A stretch of DNA of 64,000 nt, from NCBI RefSeq assembly GCF_932526225.1, contig NC_064036.1:6393519-6457518 (forward strand), in the 5' to 3' direction. The DNA comes from Nematostella vectensis (lineage: Eukaryota > Cnidaria > Anthozoa > Actiniaria > Edwardsiidae). Below the pieces are notes generated by a model, which was given only the letters and a program-made list of their open reading frames with translations, had not been told where the DNA came from and ran no database searches. Of the stretch, positions 25,823 through 36,690 are shown piece by piece. A program made the translations under genes and the position numbers. Positions within the stretch are counted from its first letter, which is position 1; every line of letters begins with the position of its first letter.

Positions 25823-26287
25823 CACTGCACTTTGACAATTAATTACTAGTAACTTCATGCAATAAAAACACAGGTTTTTTTTATAATTAAAGAAGGAATT
25901 AGCTAAGGGGCAATCGGGGCAATCAAGGGCAATCTATGGCAAGGCAAAGTTCTGTTCACTTTATATTGAAGGGTTTTTTCCCACTACACACCTGTTAAAA
26001 GGCTGCCTTTTTGCAAACATTTAATAATTTACCATCAGTAAACATAACAGCATATTGTCATCATATTCATATCCTCTTGAACCAAACGCAATGTTCGAAC
26101 CGAACGCAATGTTCTGATCATATCTGATTGCTTTTGATGCAGGAAATTTAGACCAGAAAAGGGATCGGAAATTTAGCCAAATCAGTGAGAGAAGTAGAAT
26201 ACAGAGTTTTCACCTTTGAGGAGATTAGAGTCCCTTTTTCCCCTATAAGTAAATACGTCAAGCCGTGTTTTCTACTCTTGAACCCAG

Positions 26288-26340
26288 GCGACAACGGGGA
26301 GCGCTTCAAGGAGGACGACTTGCCGCATATTCATTTGCAG
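26288..26340 (+). other. candidate internal exon, unidentified
   Basis: A 53-nt segment with a clean acceptor (cttgaacccag) and donor (ttgcag then gtatac) reads DNGERFKEDDLPHIHLQ in the phase set by two leading bases. Its GC content and codon look are exon-like against the AT-rich flanks. I do not recognise the protein and found no partner exons. It lies just before the CTCCT microsatellite. Confidence 0.22.
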
Positions 26341-26406
26341 GTATACGGCGTTCCTTGCGCTCCTTTTAATACTTATTCCCCAATAAAATAAATGGGACGC
26401 CGCGAT

Positions 26407-27030
26407 AGCACGGCTCCTCTCCTCTCCTCTCCTCTCCTCTCCCTCTCCTCTCCTCTCCTCTCCTCCTCCCTCCTCTCCTCTCCTCTCCTCTCTCTCCTCT
26501 CCTCTCCTCTCCTCTCCTCTCCTCTCCTCTCCTCCTCCTCTCCTCTCCTCTCCTCTCTCTCCTCTCTCTCCTCTCCTCTCCTCTCCTCCTCTCCTCTCCT
26601 CTCCTCTCCTCTCCTCTCCTCTCCTCTCCTCTCCTCTCCTCTCCTCTCCTCTCCTCTCCTCTCCTCTCCTCTCCTCTCCTCTCCTCTCCTCTCCTCTCCT
26701 CTCCTCTCCTCTCCTCTCCTCTCCTCTCCTCTCCTCTCCTCTCCTCCTCCTCTCCTCTCCTCTCCTCTCCTCTCCTCTCCTCTCCTCTCCTCTCCTCTCT
26801 CCCTCTCCTTCCTCTCCTCTCCTCTCCTCTCCTCTCCTCTCCTCTCCTCTCCTCTCCTCTCCTCTCCTCTCCTCTCCTCTCCTCTCCTCTCCTCTCCTCT
26901 CCTCTCCTCTCCTCTCCTCTCCTCTCCTCTCCTCTCCTCTCCTCTCCTCTCCTCTCCTCTCCTCTCCTCTCCTCTCCTCTCCTCTCCTCTCCTCTCCTCT
27001 CCTCTCCTCTCCTCTCCTCTCCTCTCCTCT
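26407..27030 (+). repeat. CTCCT pentanucleotide microsatellite
   Basis: About 620 bp of (CTCCT)n with occasional ctcc or ctct slips, mostly in the first 400 bp. The pure pyrimidine strand yields a long Leu-Ser-Pro frame of 239 codons (26392-27111) that is not a gene. Homopurine-homopyrimidine tracts like this can form triplex structures (established knowledge). Confidence 0.97.
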
Positions 27031-27203
27031 TTTCTAAGTCAGAGGACGCAAACTCTTAAAGAAAACGTGTGTATACTTTTCAATTTAAAAACTGAAATTC
27101 GCTTAGAGTAATAGGTTTAACTTATATATTACAAGACAATAAAGGCAGCCGAGACAGTCAAGAGTTGAGCCTGGTTGAGCCAAGATATAGGCCTATGCCT
27201 ATG

Positions 27204-27219
27204 CCCCCCCCCCCCCCCC
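27204..27219 (+). repeat. C homopolymer run
   Basis: About 16 consecutive C, one of more than ten G or C runs of similar length in the window. It lies between the microsatellite and the tandem duplication. Confidence 0.9.
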
Positions 27220-27406
27220 GCATCCCACTTTCTTCTCCCGATGCAACGGAACTCTAAAGTATATAATGAAACAAAGATGAGCACTGTTTTTCTTTTGGGT
27301 ATTTTACAGCAGTTGCGATTCCCTTAAAAGTGCCCAGCGGGCTACGAAGGTCCAAATTAATGACAGTCTAATTATTTTCTTTATACTTAATGAAAGGATG
27401 ATTTCG

Positions 27407-28276
27407 TCATTAGACTTTTGATTAAACTCGTTGAACGATAATCAGCAAATAGATTAGTTCGTAAATAATTTGTTAAATTGATTTATTGCCCACTGCTGTC
27501 GTAATCTATTAATTTTTCATGTGAGGGAAAGGAGCCGAATGTGATTTCGAAATAACAGGTCTTCGGTTCCCGTGTTGTCAGAGGGTGCTTGAAAAAGATC
27601 TTCGATGTGATTTGAAGAAATAACAAAAAGATAGAACATATTTTTCGAGCAATTTCCGGGGTCTTTATTGCAAATTGTTTCTCTTTTCTGTCCCCGTTTA
27701 CAAAAATCATTTGCATCAGTTGGTACCGCCTACACCCGATTTCTCACCTTTCTGTATGCTTATTTGTGAGAAGTGGCAGGTTTTTATGTTTATTTTCTGC
27801 TAGTGTGCTTTTAAAGTCCACATTTATTTTCTGATAGCTTGCTTGATAAAACTGATTATCATTAGACTTTTGATTAAACACGTTGAACGATAATCAGCGA
27901 AAATAGATTAGTTCGTAAATAATTTGTTAAATTGATTTTTTGCCCACTGCTGTCGTAATCTATTAATTTTCATGTGAGGGAAAGGAGCCGAATCGATTTC
28001 GAAATAACGCGTCTTCGGTCCCCGTGTTGTCATAGCGTGCTTGAGAAAGATCTTCGATGTGATTTGAAGAAATAACAAAAAGATAGAACATATTTTTCAA
28101 GCAATTTACGGGGTCTTTATTGCAAATTGTTTCTCTTTTCTGTCACCGTTATTTACGAAAATCATTTGCGTTAGTTGGTACCGCCTACATCCGATTTCTC
28201 ACCGTTCTGAATGCTTATTTGTGAGAAGTGACAGGTTTTTATGTTTATTTTCTGATAAGCTTGCTTGATAAAACTG
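27407..28276 (+). repeat. direct tandem duplication, about 418-452 bp units
   Basis: Unit 1 (27407-27858) and unit 2 (27859-28276) match over their length with scattered substitutions and small indels. Both start tcattagacttttgattaaa and end near gcttgataaaactga. Almost all the length difference is a 34-bp insertion in unit 1 at 27800-27833. The minus-strand frame at 27483-27716 has no domain and is not supported. Confidence 0.93.
27800..27833 (+). mobile_element. 23-bp insertion with 11-bp target duplication
   Basis: In unit 1 the word tttattttctg occurs twice (27789-27799 and 27823-27833) around the 23-bp segment 27800-27822. In unit 2 the word occurs once and the segment is absent. The segment also forms the outer half of each arm of the perfect foldback at 39447-39579. 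This has the form of an insertion with target-site duplication, though a repair-patch origin is possible. Confidence 0.6.
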
Positions 28277-28759
28277 AGTATACTCGCTCGGTAGCTCTTC
28301 GAAGGTAAAGCTGGAAACCTTTATAGAGAAATAATGCTGCACAAAGCGAGGTAAGAACGCCATATCAAAATATGCTAGAATTTTTTTTCTTATTGACATC
28401 GAGTTTTTATTGTTGTTTTTTTCTTTTTTTCCCCTTCTTATCTAAAAAGGTGGTTCGAATCACTAGGACGCAAGCGCATCACAAAGAGAAATAAAAAATT
28501 ACTACGTTGCAAAGGAACCTTTCTCTCCGAGATAAAGAGATTTAAAAAAAAAATCGTCAGATGTTACACCGAGGAAGAAGATAGCCATTATCTAAACTAG
28601 TCTACAGATTGCTACTATTCAGCCAAACATGTCCTCGAATTTTGTCAGGATATTACGAAAAAAATTTTTTCTGGAATCACACAAGTTTTCATATAGAATT
28701 TTAATTCAGTTTTTTTTTCGTTTTGTTTTAGCCCATCGAGCAGCCAATCCGTCAAGGAC

Positions 28760-31700
28760 ATGGCAAGCCACGCCCACCACGATATGGCGACAGCTGATCC
28801 TTCAGACAGCCCCGCCCTGCCCGCTGGGCCTAATCACGTGATGTTGGGAGTGCAGATAACGCTAATTGCGATAGTCATGGTGTTCACTGTGGTCGGTAAC
28901 GGATGTATTGGCATTCTGCTGAAGAGATTCCGGTTCCTCCACACAGTGCCTAACATTCTTATAGGTAATGTGAGTCATATCTGAACCTTCTTCACTATCT
29001 CACTTTATTAGAACCATTCAATGGGTAAGAGAAATACCTTGTCTTCGTGTAGCGCTTATAAAGGCGTTCTACTCTAAGAGATGATTATAATACCTCTAGA
29101 ACTCTTCTAGAACTTCTAGAACTCAAGCAAGTTTCTTGTAAAACCACAGGCTTACCAGCCTCTCCGTCAGCCTCCATGCAATCCCAGTAAAACTAGTTGG
29201 AATATTTTCACGATTGATCACTTCCTGTAATTGTCTTATATCATAAAATAAAGGTTACAATAAATTCTCATTGCTTTGTAATGTGTATTTATTCAAAATA
29301 AGCAGTATTTCTAACGTGTATCGCGAAATCCCTTAACTGCTTAAACGTTAAAAAAATACCGCTTATTCTGAATAAATACACATCACAAAGCAGTGAGAGT
29401 TTATTGTGACCTTTATTCTATGATACTAGAAGTTTCTAATAGAAAGTGAATGCTCGGAGGACGAGACGAACAAGTTTCAGTACAGGGGTTCTTGAAAAAG
29501 ACCGCTGACAAGCATAAAATCAAAATACAAATAAGCCGACTGGGAAGCCTGTGGTGTGGACACGAAAAATTGCATCCACTATTTGAAACTCGCGCATGCG
29601 CTAAAAAGACCTTTGATCAGCATGAAATAAAAATACAAATTAGCCGGCCGGGAAGCCTGTGGTGTGGACACGAAAAATCAGGTTTTTGCATATGCGATAC
29701 CAAGATAACACAATTACAAGACAACTACAAGAGTGTGTGAGCTGGAAAATTATTGAAAATAGTGCGTTCTTTGAGCTATGCTTTTTTCCCTTTCATTTCC
29801 AAGTGTATATATGTTATCCTTTCATTTCAAACCCCACTCCGTCTTTGCCACACTTCACAAAGTCATAAAGTACATTGCCTCAATGGGGTATCCAAATTTT
29901 CAAAGACTGGTCCAATTAATAAAAACTAAACTTAAGTCTCCAAAACAAATTGTCTGACCCTAAAAGAAACAGAGCCGTAGCAGACATCGAAAGATTTATT
30001 TATTATTATTTTTTTTTTGGGGGGGGGGGGGGCACAATACAGAAACATTATTAAAATATTGGGGGGGGGGGCACAGCCACGACGCTACTGGTCATTTCCT
30101 TATAATTTCTGAAAAACATGGCCCTGGGGAACCCATCATTTTGTTCACAAAGTGTGGTTCTCTTTGTGTATTGAACCCACGAAATCCCCCTGGATCCGCC
30201 ACTGTATCTTGTCAAGGGTGTCACCCCTGTGACAGAGGGTAACGCCCCTTGCGTCCACCCCTAGCCACGCCCCTGCTTGCAATGCTTCAAGAGGCAAGCC
30301 ACCAGTTTTTTTCCGGTCGATTACGTAACTATAAATATTTCAAAATTATTGCTAAAGGGTGCGACTGATAATTTAGAGCAGGTGGCGTGGTTGAAGTTTC
30401 CGTCGGCCCTCAGAAAGTAAATAGGTGATATTGCCGCTTTAAGCCAATATCAAGTAATAAAAGTCCTTTAAACCTAGGCAACCTGGCGTTGATCGACTTT
30501 CTGAATGTGACGATCAACTTGCCGATATTTCTGGTAGCGGCAGTTCTTGGTCACAGTGCGCTTGGAGGCCGCATGAGCTCCGCGCTCATCTTCGCTACAC
30601 AGACCATCGTCATCTTGCTGCACCTGTTAAATATGCTCCTCATGATGGCCGACAGATATCTCGCCATCAACTGGGCATTGCATTACGGACCCTGGAAGTC
30701 CAAGAACAAGGTGAAATTATTATAGATTTTTTTCATCCTCTAGTCGTTACGCTACACTGATTTTACTAGATTTTAGAGCTGAGTTTTTTTATTGGTTCTG
30801 TCGTGATGGTTACCAAGGGATTTTCCAATTTTTGCGTCCTTTTTTACGGTTTCCGATGGTTGCGGTGATTATTCACGTTTTCCGCATTGGTCGCGGTAAT
30901 GTCCTTTTCATTTCTGTCGGTCGCGGGGATTGCCGCCTGATTTTGGTAGCGGGAACTATTTAGGGCCAAAAGGCTGCAGTAACATATTACTGATGCTACC
31001 CTGTTTTTAATAGTAGCGGTGATTCTCTCTGATAGTCGCGGTTATTGACTGTTCGTCCATCTGATGGTTGCGGTTATAGTCCATCCATCTCTCTGATGGT
31101 CGCGGTTATTGTCCAATCATCTCTCTGATGGTCGCGGTTATTGTCCATTCATCTTTTGATGGTCATGGTTATTGTCCTTCCATCTCTCTGATGGTCGCGG
31201 TTATTGTCCACTAATCTCTCTGATGGTCGCAATTGTCCTTCCATCTCTCTGATGGTCGCGGTTATTGTTCATTCATTCATTACTCTAATGGTCGCGGTTA
31301 TTGTTCATTCATCTCTCTGATGGTTGCGGTTATTGTCCATTCGTCTCTCGGATGGTCGCAGTTATTGTCCAATCATCTTTATGATGGTCGCGGTTATTAC
31401 CCATTCATCTCCCTATCTGATGGTCGCGGTTATTGTATGTTCGTCTCTGTGTTTATCGCGGTTATTATAGGTTCGTCTCGCGTGCGAGGCGACCCTTCTT
31501 TCGTACCTGATAGTAGCGGTTACTGTCTTCTCGTCTCGGTCGCGGTGACGGTTCAGTTCTGATCTTAGTTATTAATTTCCGGTATAACTATTTGTATACA
31601 TCGGTGTGTTTCTGACCTCCGCACTATTTCTCGTTCCGCCTTCAGGTTCTTCTCGCTGTGGGCTTTGTGTGGAGTGCTGTCCTCACTGTGACTATCCCTT

Positions 31701-32964
31701 GGGCATTTCTCTTGTATACCATCAACCTTGGGGACTCTGCGTACCTCCTGTATCACACCGCCTACTTCCATAAGATCGGCAAATACAACTGCTTTGTCAC
31801 CTTCCCAGTCCTTGGAGGGGCCATCGGGATAATCGCCTTGCTTACTTACAAGAGCATCAAGAGGCAGGGAAAGGTATGATGACGTTTATAAAATGCCTTA
31901 TAGCGCAAAACCGATACATATAATAAAAAATCGCAGTTTTTTTAAGAAATGCAGCGCAGGTCGATAAAAGAACCTCGCTTTTAAAGTGTTTCGATGGAGT
32001 CAATCAAGCGATCTCCGTGGAAATGGAGGCTGGTCGCACACGATAAAAAGCGACCATTCTGTTTTAATATGTTAAAATCTTCCCCAAATTCGCTTCGATT
32101 GACAGTTTTTATGCCACAATCAGAGACAGCGAAAACTTTAGCGTGCGAGATAAGATAAGCCGCAAAATAATATACTATTTATAGAATGCTTTTGCTCATA
32201 CGTCATTATTTTCGTCATCGGGAATCTTGATGTACACATTTCGTGATCTTGGGAAATCCATATTTCTAACTTGGCGGACTGCTTAGTGGTGATTGATCGA
32301 GCTGAAAGCCATGACTTCACTTTAGCGGGAAAAAATGAAAGATTTCTATGGAAACTGGTTGATTGACGTCCACCCAAATCGCGATGTTAATTTTCTCTGG
32401 ACCTGCGCTCGTGACTGATAACGCCCTCAAGTAATTTGGAGTGATTTGTTGTACCTTTATTAAACATTTCAAGAAAGCACATAAAAAAAAAACACAGAAA
32501 ACACAATGGCGAAAAACATGCACCGAAATAATAAGTCATTTTTCCCCCAGATCGCGTTCGTAGATGGAGGAGACGATGACAAGAGCTCACCAAATATGGA
32601 ACGTGCCCGCGCTGCTCGCCAGAGGAACGAAAACAAAGCCGCCGTCACGGTCGCCATAACAATCTTCCTTTACGGCCTTTGCCTCGTCCCATGCGTCATG
32701 TACTGCTCTCTCATGGCCAACAAGTTCATTCTTCCCAGCACAAAGGTGGAGGAGTGGCTAGTGTTCTTCACCTGTCTGTCTTTCTATATCCCTGGGGCGT
32801 GTTGCCCCTACCTCTACGCCATACGCTCTACCCGCTACCGTAAGGCCTTAGCAAAGCTCTTCCCCAAAGATCATCGCTTTGCGGAGAAGCTGTATATGCC
32901 TAAAGGCAACCAGGTGACCACTACCGACTCGACTGTGGACACTAAGACAGACTCTACTGTATAA
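28760..32964 (+). CDS. rhodopsin-class orphan GPCR, paralog A (4 coding exons)
   Basis: Coding exons 28760-28964, 30478-30710, 31646-31873 and 32551-32964 join in frame to 359 residues. An acceptor (gttttag, 28731) suggests a 5' UTR exon from 28732. All three introns are GT-AG. Seven helices are visible: GNG in TM1, D75 in TM2, MADRY in TM3 (DRY 127-129), W in TM4, and a Pro-bearing TM5 after a Cys-containing loop 2. It should be a plasma-membrane receptor coupling to a G protein; the ligand is unknown. Oddities shared with paralog B: the TM3-start cysteine (3.25) is Ser103, TM6 has CLVP (266-269) in place of CWxP, and NPxxY is CPYLY (307-311). Loss of the 3.25 cysteine is also known in melanocortin, S1P and cannabinoid receptors, but that alone does not place this protein. 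Only the last exon carries a Thr/Ser/Asp-rich tail. Confidence 0.88.
29241..29423. mobile_element. foldback element in intron 1 of GPCR A
   Basis: Arms of about 70 bp (29241-29310 and 29350-29423) are imperfect reverse complements, sharing tcataaaataaaggt, caataaa.tctcattgctttg and tgtgtatttattca blocks around a short loop. No coding capacity; MITE-like. Confidence 0.7.
29490..29683 (+). repeat. direct tandem repeat in intron 1 of GPCR A
   Basis: Two diverged units of about 115-120 bp share gaagcctgtggtgtggacac and preceding aaaatacaaat.agccg blocks. The open frame at 29450-29740 is an effect of this duplication and lies in an intron. Confidence 0.75.
30188..30206 (-). mobile_element. hAT-like terminal repeat
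   Basis: The sequence ccccctggatccgccactg is the reverse complement of CAGTGGCGGATCCAGGGGG, a common end of non-autonomous hAT elements. The opposite end was not located with confidence. G runs at about 30019-30032 and 30061-30070 probably belong to the element body. Confidence 0.45.
30296..30445 (-). mobile_element. MITE with GGCTTA..GCGGTAAT ends, copy 1
   Basis: In reverse complement it matches 32981-33239 by ordered blocks: cggtcgattac, gcgactgataatttagag.., gtttccgtcggccctc and the terminal gccgctttaagcc. Copy 1 lies at the end of intron 1 of GPCR A, about 30 bp before exon 2. It is non-coding. Confidence 0.7.
31030..31470 (+). repeat. minisatellite in intron 2 of GPCR A, about 30-bp unit
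   Basis: More than a dozen imperfect units of tctctgatggtcgcggttat followed by tgtccattca, with decayed units on both sides (30840-31560). It lies wholly inside intron 2. The open frame at 31233-31562 is a repeat translation. Confidence 0.9.
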
Positions 32965-32980
32965 ACTTGACACCGTCTAC

Positions 32981-33239
32981 TTAAAAAAAAAGCGGTATTG
33001 TTACAAGTTTACTTTCGGAGGGCCGACGGAAACCTCAACCGACAAAAGACAAAAAGAATCTATTAGAATCCACGCTGTTAACAGGCCATCCGCTCTAAAT
33101 AATTAGTCGCATCCTCAAAGAAACTTCCAATTGGCAGACTGCTTTCACAATTTTGAAATATAAAAAAATAAAATAAAAATAATCGGAGATTGTTAAGTAA
33201 TCGACCGGAAGTAAACTGGTGACATTACCGCCATAAGCC
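32981..33239 (+). mobile_element. MITE with GGCTTA..GCGGTAAT ends, copy 2
   Basis: Inverted relative to the copy at 30296-30445. It starts about 17 bp after the stop codon of GPCR A, so it probably forms part of the 3' UTR. An AATAAA at 33167-33172 lies in its A-rich part and could serve as poly(A) signal. Ends resemble each other as inverted repeats (aagcggtattg / gacattaccgcc). Confidence 0.65.
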
Positions 33240-33734
33240 CTGTGCAAAAAAGCACCAGCATCGTTCTAGTGCCTCCCAACAGTGGTGTATCACAGGCTTC
33301 CCACCCGCGTCAGTGAAGGATTTCGAAGGACATACGAATTCACGCAAATAAATATCTATGAGTTATATTTTCATGCTCCAATTTGTGAAATAATCTTTAT
33401 TGGGATGTAAATGTATCCGTCTGGGGTGTTTTTTTCTTCCCTAGAAGCTTAATTTTAGAACGACATAAGTTTGTCTCTTATTTTGTATCGAAACTAAGTA
33501 TGTTAATGAGACCTAGTATCGACACAAAATAAGAGACGAACTTATGTCGCTCTAAACACGTAAAATTGAGCTTCTAGGGAAGAAAAACACCCCAGACGGA
33601 TACATTTACATCCCAACTAAGTTTATTTCACTAATTGGAGCATGAAGATATAATTTGAATCCTTCACTGACGCGGATGGGAAGCCTCTATATTGGCTGCT
33701 TGGTAAACGATGCTGTAGCTGTTGCACAGGGCTT
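33235..33734. mobile_element. long foldback (hairpin) element, about 500 bp
   Basis: Terminal AAGCCCTGTGCA is matched by TGCACAGGGCTT at the right end. The arms pair over most of their length, with long matches such as cccgcgtcagtgaagga, a gtatccgtctggggtg block, and cgacataagtttgtctctta near the centre. The loop is about 35 bp. No coding frame. It directly follows the MITE at 32981-33239. Confidence 0.85.
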
Positions 33735-34798
33735 GATGTATGGTTGTCAACTAACCAACATTTGCAAATATCTATATAGAGTTCGACTTTTTACATTTTA
33801 CCAAGCACCGCTGTAAGAGGAGTACCTATTTCTATACTGTATACGCCTGTATACGCCTGTACACTATTGTTTAATGAATAAACCCGGGAATATAAGCGAG
33901 CATGTGAAGGCTCTAAACCATTTATGGGAGCTATGTTAGCAATCTGATGAAGTCCCGTACTCTCTTGGAATTAGTAAGCCAAGCAGTGAAAGCGCCATAA
34001 AATGATGTCGAGCAACGACTTCTTATTTTCATATTGAAAAAAAAAAAAACTACAACGGGATATTTTGCAAGAAAACGGTAAATAATCATAGCCACGACTG
34101 AAGTCTAATAACTGATATTTACGATAATTTTCGGCATCAGAACATATTTAAACGACGATACGTGTTTCGCGTTCGTTGTATGCCCTTGCATGTCTTTCGG
34201 CTAGCTAGGCAAGAGAATATTTCATCATAATATAACTTTTTTAGGGGTAAACAAACGATTATATCGATTATGTGGGATTATAATGGTTTATGTGTATATT
34301 TGTGAAATGTATATTTATGAAGTGTGAGTTTCAGTTGTATTCTTTTAATATTCTGTTGACCGCAGTCAGCGCGTAGTTAAATTTACCGAGGGGTGAATGC
34401 GCAGTGACAGATACCAGAGAGCAATCTCGTACCCCACCGTTACCTTAGGCGAGGTACTTCATATATGGTCTATTATATTGTGCCAACATTAAATTCATAT
34501 ATATGGTCTATGTTGGTTGCACCGACATTCATATAATTATACCGACATTCATACAGTATATGGCCTGTTATTACTGTTATATTGTACAGACATTAAACAG
34601 CTTATACACACTTATACAGCATATACACCCGTATACAGCTAACACAACCTTATACAGCTTACACAACCTTATAAATCCTATACAACCTTATACATCCTAT
34701 ACAACCTTACACATGAAACTGTACACCGGCAAGGGGAAAGTTTTTATTTCAAAGACATCAATACATCGAAAAATGTTTCCCTATCTAATTAAGATAGA
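33735..34798. other. intergenic, AT-rich with short repeats
   Basis: Contains a cgcctgtata direct repeat near 33842-33865, a repeated ccgacattcat word near 34520-34555 and a run of ccttatacagcttacacaa-type units at 34610-34715. No gene supported; the open frame at 34503-34832 is repeat-derived. Confidence 0.6.
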
Positions 34799-35157
34799 AG
34801 GTATGGTTGCCCAGAGAAGTTCATCACACTAGTGCGCGCGTCCCACGACGGCATGCAAGTGAGAGTTATGGACGATGGTGGCGCATAAGAACCCTTCGTA
34901 GTCTCCAATGGTGTCAAGCAAGGTTGTGTTCTAGCTCCAACTCTCTTCAGCATCATGTTCTCCGCAATGCTGACTGAGGCCTTCAGAGACAGCGATCTCG
35001 GCATCCCCATACACTACCGTACGGACGGCAAACTCTTTAAGCTGAGCAGACTCAAAGCCAAATCAAAAGTCAAGAAAGCCCTTGTACACGACATGCTCTT
35101 TGCTGATGACTGCGCCCTGAATGCCAGCATCGAACACAAAATGCAACGTAGCATGGA

Positions 35158-35524
35158 CAGGCCCGTACCCGGGGGGGGGGGGGGGGGGGGGGGGTGCAGG
35201 GGGTGCGAACGCACCCCCCACAACGGTCAATGGTCCACTTTCGGTTCTTAATAGACGTGCTATTTGTAGACAAAATTAAAAAGCATAAGCTAGATCACTC
35301 TGGTATGTCACCAATCCATAAGTCAGACTTTTTTGCAGCCAAATCCGACAATAAACGTCCCTTGGAGATACTGAAAAGGCATAAAAATGTCCCTTTTCGT
35401 TCTTTCAGGGGTGGTCAGATTTTTATTAGAGAAATCCCCCCCCCGGGAAAAATTAGGTCCATTTTTTTGGATTTCGCCCCCCCCCCCCCCCCCCCACCCA
35501 AGAAAAGTCCTGGGTATGGGCCTG
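35158..35524 (+). mobile_element. MITE of the CAGGCCCGTACCC family, copy 2, inside the LINE
   Basis: Ends CAGGCCCGTACCCGGG and CCTGGGTATGGGCCTG are inverted repeats. The interior matches copy 1 (12579-12889). It splits the reverse transcriptase ORF just after the catalytic box. Flanking atggac and atagac look like a target duplication with one mismatch, and deleting the insert would restore the family reading (MD then HFSA). G run 35170-35193 and C run 35477-35495 lie at its two ends. Confidence 0.85.
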
Positions 35525-36198
35525 ATAGACCACTTCTCTGCCTGCGATGCCTTTGGACTCACCATCAGCACAAAGAAAACAGAAGTGCTGTATCAGCCAG
35601 CTCCCCACAAAGTTTACAGCGAGCCGACCATCAAAGTAAAGGGAGAGAAGCTGAAACCTTCACCTACCTGGGCAGTACCCTCTCCAGATCCGTGCGCATC
35701 GATCCTGAAGTTGATGGTAGAATCCGCAAGGCTAGCACAGCGTTTGGCAGACTAAGGAAGAAGGTATGAGAAAGAAAGGGTCTGAGCACGAAAACCAAAC
35801 TTAAAGTCTACAAGGCCATCGTCGTGCCCTCACTACTCTACTCCTGCGAAACCTGGACAGTGTACAGCTCCCATGCCAAGAAGCTGAACCGCTTTCACAT
35901 GAACTGCTTACGCACGATTCTCCAGGTCAGATGGCAGGACAAAGTACCAGACACCGCGGTCCTCAGCCGCGCCGATATGCCGAGCATCAACACCCTCCTC
36001 GGCAAGAACCAACTGCGCTGGGCTGGCCATGTTGTGCGCATGGATGATGATCGCCTTCCCAAGATGCTCTTCTACATTGAACTAGCCTCAGGAAAGAGAT
36101 CTACTGGGGGTCAATACAAGCGCTTCAAGGACAACCTGAAGGCAAATTTGAAGAAAATCGACATCGATGTCAACAGCTGGGAGAAAGTAGCACAAAAG

Positions 36199-36488
36199 CG
36201 ATCCACGTGGCGCAGCTTACTCCACAAAGGTGCCAGCCACTACGAAAGCACAAGAGCGATCCACATGGTGCAGCTTACTCCACAAAGGTGTCAGCCACTA
36301 CAAGAGCACAAGAGCGATCCACATGGTGCAGCTTACTCCACAAAGGTGTCAGCCACTACAAGAGCACAAGAGTGATCCACATGGTGCAGCTTACTCCACA
36401 AAGGTGCCAGCCACTACGAAAGCACAAGAGCGATCCACATGGCGCAGCTTACTCCACAAAGGTGCCAGCCACTACGAAAGCACAAGAG
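36199..36488 (+). repeat. 58-bp tandem repeat within the LINE 3' end
   Basis: Five near-identical units beginning cgatccacatggtgcagctt follow each other at 58-bp steps, derived from one segment of LINE coding sequence (reading WRSLLHKGASHYES). As 58 is not a multiple of three, each unit shifts frame. That produces the overlapping repetitive open frames here. Confidence 0.95.
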
Positions 36489-36594
36489 TGGAACTGGCAC
36501 AGAAGAAAAGAGCGATCAGAAAACAGAGGCAAACCAAAGTCACGCCACCCTCAGCCTCAGATCTCATGTGTCCTACGTGCGGAAGACGTTTCCG

Positions 36595-36690
36595 TGCCCA
36601 AACTGATCAGTCATCTCCGTTTCCGTGCCAGAACTGATCAGTCATCTCCGTTTCCGTGCCAGAACTGATCAGTCATCTCCGTGTCCACCA
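36595..36690 (+). repeat. 31-bp tandem repeat at the LINE zinc-finger region
   Basis: Three units containing actgatcagtcatctccgt and ttccgtgccaga are tandem copies of the region that encodes the His side of the C-terminal zinc finger. The last unit leads into HHRTQLK and a stop. Confidence 0.9.

Larger units (their letters stand above)
20881..26406. other. intergenic, TE fragments and weak exon candidates
   Basis: No complete gene is supported. Visible items: a G run at 21555-21575; a CRE-like TGACGTCA at 22339-22346, 40 bp before an atggcggttacag stretch; an element end (cagggccgtagcagaggctgggg) near 23900; an A run at 24487-24503; a small hairpin near 24675-24715; a second CRE-like site at 24970-24977; and short CACGTG-bearing direct repeats at 25760-25822. 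Two weak exon candidates are listed separately. Confidence 0.45.

Noticed and set aside
26392-27111. 239-codon Leu/Ser/Pro frame
   Set aside because: Direct translation of the CTCCT microsatellite.
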